A stretch of DNA of 25,200 nt from RGIG2041 sp045537695 (GTDB taxonomy: Bacteria > Bacillota > Clostridia > UBA1381 > UMGS1253): NCBI GenBank assembly GCA_045537695.1, contig JAZSQB010000045.1, positions 1 through 25,200 on the forward strand, read 5' to 3'. Shown here piece after piece: positions 21,484 to 25,200 of this stretch. Numbering within the stretch: the stretch's first letter is position 1; the number at the start of each line of letters is the position of its first letter. The notes below the pieces were generated by a model, which had not been told where the DNA came from, ran no database searches, and saw only the letters and a list, made by a program, of their open reading frames with translations. The position numbers were made by a program, and so were the translations under genes.

Positions 21484-24333
21484 GTGGCATCAGCCATTAA
21501 AGGAATCACAATAGAAATCGGCGGCAATACCACCGGACTTGATAAAGCGTTACAAAATGTAAACAAGCAAAGCCGGTCGTTACAGTCTGAATTGAATGCG
21601 GTTGACAAGCTGCTGAAATTCGACCCCACAAACACGGAATTGCTTGCGCAAAAACAAGAGCTGCTTGCAAAGCAGGCAGCGCTCGCAGCTGAACGGGTCC
21701 AGACACTGCGCGACGCGCAGGAGCAAGTCGGACAGCAGCTGAAAGACGGGACAATCACAGACGAAGCATACAGGGCATTTCAGCGCGAAGTCGCCGCAGC
21801 TGAACAGCAGCTGAAAAAGGCAAATGCGGCACTTGACGATTTCAACGACGAAGCGTCAGACGCAGGCGCAGGCGCGGAAGACCTTGCAGAGAACGTCAAA
21901 GAGAGCGGAGACGCTGCAAAGGATGCCGGCGGAGCGTGGGACGCAATGGGCGGCATCCTCGCAGGCGTGGCGGCTACCGCTGCCGCTGCTGCCGCAGCCG
22001 TTGCAGCTGCCGCCGGAAAAATGGCAGCAGAACTGATCGACGCAACGAATCAGGCGGCTACATACGCGGACGACATGGCGACGCTCGCCGTACAAACGGG
22101 CGTCAGCACAGATTCCCTGCAAGCCTACGGCTACGCAGCGGAGCTTGTCGACGTTTCGCTTGACACCCTCACGGGGTCAATGGCAAAGCAAATCAAATCC
22201 ATGTCGACCGTGACAAATGTCGCGGGAGAAGCGGCGGTCGATCTTGAAAAGCTGGGAAAAGCTGAAACGAAAGCCGCAAACGCAGCGCTTGCGGTTGAAT
22301 CTGCACAGCTGAAATATCAAGCAGCGGTCGAAAAAAACGGCGAGGCATCGGCGGAAGCGCAACAGGCGGCAATCGCGCTTGAAAAAGCACAGAATAATTT
22401 GGCACAGGCGCAAGCCGACGTCGCAGCTGCTTCACAGGCAGTCGAGCCGTCAGTAAATGCAATGACACAAGCATATAACAAGCTCGGCGTATCTGTTTAT
22501 GACGAAACGGGCAAAATGCGCGACGGCGAAACCGTGTACTGGGAGCTTATAGACGCGCTCGGTAAAGTCGAGGACGAAACCGAAAGAGATGCACTCGCAA
22601 TGCAGATTCTTGGCAAATCTGCGCAAGACCTCAACCCGCTTATTTCTCTCGGCAGTGAAGCTCTGGGAGAGCTTATGCAGGAAGCAGAAGACGCCGGAGC
22701 GGTTTTGTCAGAAGACACCCTCGACGGGCTGCTTGCTGTTTCTGACGGTCTGGAACGGATGAAAAGCAGCGCCACAGCTGCCACAAACAACGTCGGCACA
22801 ATTGCCGCCGGCGCGCTGTCTGAATACTACAACGGCGCAGCACTGATTTTGCAGGACTTCACAAAGCTGGTGCAGTCAGCTGTAAACGGCGAAGACATCA
22901 CGGACGATTTTATAAACGGCTTTGTCGATTCCGTCACAGGAATGGTGCAAGGCGTCGCAGATCAGATTCCGGAAATTGTCGACACTGTTTCAATCATTTT
23001 TGTGGCAATCATAGAGGTCGCAGAACAGGCACTGCCGCAGATCGTTCAGACCATTGCCGCATATTTGCCGGAGCTGCTGGCAACCGTCGGAGATATGCTG
23101 CCGAGCATCGTCGGCACTGTTGCGCAGATTCTCGGCGCTGTTATAAATAGCATTTTTGAAGCCCTGCCGACCCTTGTTGACACGGTGATCGAAATAATTG
23201 TGCTGCTGGTAGAAACTATAATTGACGCACTGCCGGACATCCTCGAGTGCGGTGTTGAAATCATTATTTCGCTGGTGGACGGCATCACAAAGGCGCTCCC
23301 GAAGCTGATACCCGCAGCTGTAAAAGCAATTGTGACCGTGGTAAAAGGCATTGTTGACAGCTTGCCCCGCATTCTGGATGCAGCGCTGCAAATCATCCTT
23401 GCACTGGTGGACGGCATTCTCGCCGCCCTGCCCCAGCTCATTGCTGCGCTGCCGGCAATCATAATCAGCATTGTTGATTTCATCCTCGGCGCAATTCCGC
23501 AGATCATACAGGCGGGCATCACACTGCTTGTTTCTCTTGTCGGTGCGCTTCCTGAAATCATAGCCGCAATCGTGGCTGCAATTCCGCTGATTATTGACGG
23601 CATCATTTCGGCTGTGCTTGCCGCGCTGCCGCTCATAATTCAAGCCGGAATTGATTTGCTCATTGCGCTTGTGCAGGCGCTGCCGACAATCATTGTCACG
23701 ATCTGCAATGCAATTCCGGAAATTATAGACGGCATCATCACGGCGCTGCTCGACAATCTCCCTGCACTTATTCAGGCGGGCGTCACGCTGTTTATTGCCA
23801 TTGTGCAGAATTTGCCGACGATCATTGTTGAGATCGTCAAAGCAATTCCGCAGATCATCACCGGCATTGTAAACGCAATCACCGGCAGCGTGGGAAAAAT
23901 CGCGTCAGCCGGCGGCGAACTTATAAAAGGCTTGTGGAACGGCATACAGGATGCCGGCGCGTGGCTGTGGGATAAAATATCCGGATTTTTCGACGGCGTT
24001 GTAGATAAAATCAAGGACTTTTTCGGCATTCATTCCCCGTCAAAGCTCTTTGAGGAAGAAATCGGCAAATACTTGGCAGAGGGCGTCGGCGTCGGATTCG
24101 AGGACGAAATGGAGAGCGTGGCAGACGATATGCAAAACGCAATACCGACAAACTTTGATACAGAGGTAAATGCCGCATATCATTCCGCGGTGGGAGCAAC
24201 CGCAGGCACTCATGTATTCGATGTCACAATCCCGCTGGCGCTTGACGGAAAAATATTGACGCGAGTTGTCTCGCGCATCCAGTACAGCACGCAAACAAAT
24301 CGTGCGGTCGTTTTGGGGGCGGTGACAGAATGA
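21484..24333 (+). CDS. Tape measure protein
   Basis: This 949-aa protein starts at GTG 21484 (GGAAAGG upstream); the start gives ASAIKGITIEIGGNTTGLDK, typical for this family, while an earlier ATG at 21409 lies inside the chaperone gene. Order: coiled coil (25-150), Ala-rich hydrophobic helix (about 155-180), a second coiled coil (255-335), then a long hydrophobic repeat block (about 515-800) with 18 Leu/Ile-Pro steps every 14-20 residues, and a C-terminal WLWDKISGFFDGVVDKIKDF/FGIHSPSKLF segment. It sets tail length; at about 1.5 angstrom per residue this gives roughly 140 nm. The repeats may insert in the host membrane for DNA passage. Long minus-strand frames here are shadows. Confidence 0.93.
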   Translation: MASAIKGITIEIGGNTTGLDKALQNVNKQSRSLQSELNAVDKLLKFDPTNTELLAQKQELLAKQAALAAERVQTLRDAQEQVGQQLKDGTITDEAYRAFQREVAAAEQQLKKANAALDDFNDEASDAGAGAEDLAENVKESGDAAKDAGGAWDAMGGILAGVAATAAAAAAAVAAAAGKMAAELIDATNQAATYADDMATLAVQTGVSTDSLQAYGYAAELVDVSLDTLTGSMAKQIKSMSTVTNVAGEAAVDLEKLGKAETKAANAALAVESAQLKYQAAVEKNGEASAEAQQAAIALEKAQNNLAQAQADVAAASQAVEPSVNAMTQAYNKLGVSVYDETGKMRDGETVYWELIDALGKVEDETERDALAMQILGKSAQDLNPLISLGSEALGELMQEAEDAGAVLSEDTLDGLLAVSDGLERMKSSATAATNNVGTIAAGALSEYYNGAALILQDFTKLVQSAVNGEDITDDFINGFVDSVTGMVQGVADQIPEIVDTVSIIFVAIIEVAEQALPQIVQTIAAYLPELLATVGDMLPSIVGTVAQILGAVINSIFEALPTLVDTVIEIIVLLVETIIDALPDILECGVEIIISLVDGITKALPKLIPAAVKAIVTVVKGIVDSLPRILDAALQIILALVDGILAALPQLIAALPAIIISIVDFILGAIPQIIQAGITLLVSLVGALPEIIAAIVAAIPLIIDGIISAVLAALPLIIQAGIDLLIALVQALPTIIVTICNAIPEIIDGIITALLDNLPALIQAGVTLFIAIVQNLPTIIVEIVKAIPQIITGIVNAITGSVGKIASAGGELIKGLWNGIQDAGAWLWDKISGFFDGVVDKIKDFFGIHSPSKLFEEEIGKYLAEGVGVGFEDEMESVADDMQNAIPTNFDTEVNAAYHSAVGATAGTHVFDVTIPLALDGKILTRVVSRIQYSTQTNRAVVLGAVTE

Positions 24334-25200
24334 AAATATACACCATAAACGGAAACACCAGAAAACCGGTTGACGGAATCACCGCAGGAATGCTGCGGGA
24401 TTCCCTCGACACGGATTTTACACTTGCGCTGACGCTTTACAATTCCGATGCGCGCCGCATCAAAAAAGGCACTGTGTTGGAGTACAACGGCAATTTTTTC
24501 GACGTTGCAACGCGCACAAAATACATGAACGGTCAAGCGCCTTTTGTCGACACGACCGCAAACAGCATTTTTTGCCGGCTCAACCGCGCGGAATACGCAC
24601 TCGACAGCTTTGCCGTCAACGGAACACCGGCGGAGATCATGACAGCTGCGCTGCATGGTACACCGTTCACGTTTGGCAAAACAGACCTGACCGGAAAATA
24701 CACAATCGTCGTAAACGAAACCAGCAGCCGCCGCGCTGTGCTGTTGACTATCGCGGCACAGCTGCACGGCGAAATCGAAATAAACGGCTACGAAATCAGC
24801 TTGCTTGCGCACCGCGGAAGCGCTGACGAAATAGAGCTGCTGGACACCGGCGTCGTGTCAGACGTTCAGGAAGAATCAGACGACGCAGAGGGGACAACAT
24901 CGTACAGCATTACGTTGCTGCACAAAGTCAACCTGAAAGCCGGCGACAATATTCATTTGAAGTTTGACCCGCTGGAAATAGACGCGCACACGCGAATCAC
25001 CGCAATTGAATACAACCCATACAACCCCCTCGAGGTAAATATCGAAGTGGGCGACTATGAAATGGACATTGTGGATTCATTCATCAGCGCGTCAAACGAA
25101 ATCGCAGCTGCAAAGCACGAATTTAAGGTGACGAGCGAAGCCCTGACATCACGCATCGAATCTGCCGAGGGTGACATCAGCAGTCTGGAACAGACCGCAG
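24330..25200 (+). CDS. Tail hub / tail-associated protein, 3' end beyond window
   Basis: An open frame from ATG 24330 (ATGA overlap with the tape measure, GGGGGCGG upstream) runs to the window edge, 290 codons. The first 250 residues are beta-rich (LALTLYNSDARRIKKGTVLE, IEINGYEISLLAHRGSADEI, DNIHLKFDPLEIDAHTRITA), as in siphophage hub proteins (Tal or prophage endopeptidase tail type). From about residue 255 a helical repeat begins (SRIESAEGDISSLEQTA), typical of fibre or coiled-coil extensions. It sits directly after the tape measure with no separate Dit gene between. Receptor binding or cell-wall piercing is inferred. Confidence 0.8.
   Translation, partial: MKIYTINGNTRKPVDGITAGMLRDSLDTDFTLALTLYNSDARRIKKGTVLEYNGNFFDVATRTKYMNGQAPFVDTTANSIFCRLNRAEYALDSFAVNGTPAEIMTAALHGTPFTFGKTDLTGKYTIVVNETSSRRAVLLTIAAQLHGEIEINGYEISLLAHRGSADEIELLDTGVVSDVQEESDDAEGTTSYSITLLHKVNLKAGDNIHLKFDPLEIDAHTRITAIEYNPYNPLEVNIEVGDYEMDIVDSFISASNEIAAAKHEFKVTSEALTSRIESAEGDISSLEQTA

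Noticed and set aside
22990..23643. 217-codon minus-strand frame rich in Asn, Asp and Cys
   Set aside because: It is an antisense artefact of the repetitive tape measure gene.

Overview
The window looks like the junction between a low-to-mid GC Gram-positive chromosome (Bacillota, most likely class Clostridia) and a resident tailed phage (prophage) of siphovirus type with an HK97-like head. The host assignment rests on a lipid-independent Gram-positive style signal peptide, a DUF6472-type small protein of Clostridia, purine-rich ribosome binding sites with GTG starts, and close family resemblance of most phage genes to clostridial prophage genes. TGA is used as a normal stop.

Layout. Positions 1-2406 carry two minus-strand, probably chromosomal genes: a secreted metallophosphoesterase with a GLUG-like repeat tail that runs off the left edge, and a small Cys-containing DUF6472 protein with its own promoter and terminator. 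A 194-bp control region (2407-2600) with back-to-back promoter-like elements and a long perfect palindrome separates them from a long plus-strand phage transcription unit. From 2601 to 10613 there is a tightly packed early/accessory region of about 20 mostly small genes, chained by 1-50 bp overlaps (often ATGA). It holds four DNA-modification genes (Dam-type adenine methylase, a Mom-family adenine hypermodification protein, an N4/N6 methylase and a further SAM methyltransferase), two small DNA-binding proteins, several Cys-rich zinc-ribbon-like proteins, two tiny membrane proteins and at least two truncated genes. No restriction endonuclease accompanies the methylases, so an anti-restriction role is likely.

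Positions 10614-11024 form a 411-bp gene-free, strongly structured stretch in front of a HUH-type (rolling-circle) replication initiator; it is the best candidate for a phage origin. Then come a VRR-NUC nuclease, an SSB, and a putative late-gene regulator, ending at a promoter plus intrinsic terminator (13075-13146). The late region follows: HNH endonuclease, a 263-bp gene-free spacer with a 15-bp perfect inverted repeat and G/C-rich hairpins (candidate cos/attenuator), small and large terminase, portal, prohead protease, major capsid with delta domain, head-tail connectors, tail terminator, tail tube, tail assembly chaperone with a clear -1 frameshift site (CCCAAAC), tape measure and the start of a tail hub/fibre protein that continues past the right edge.

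The genes fit a complete replicate-modify-package-build programme. Integrase, repressor and lysis genes are not in the window and presumably lie beyond the right edge. The most unusual signals are the coupled Dam-Mom cassette, two homopolymeric G tracts that both sit in methylase genes (one of which can fuse the enzyme to a membrane peptide by a one-base slip), and the twin inverted-repeat elements before the HUH initiator.
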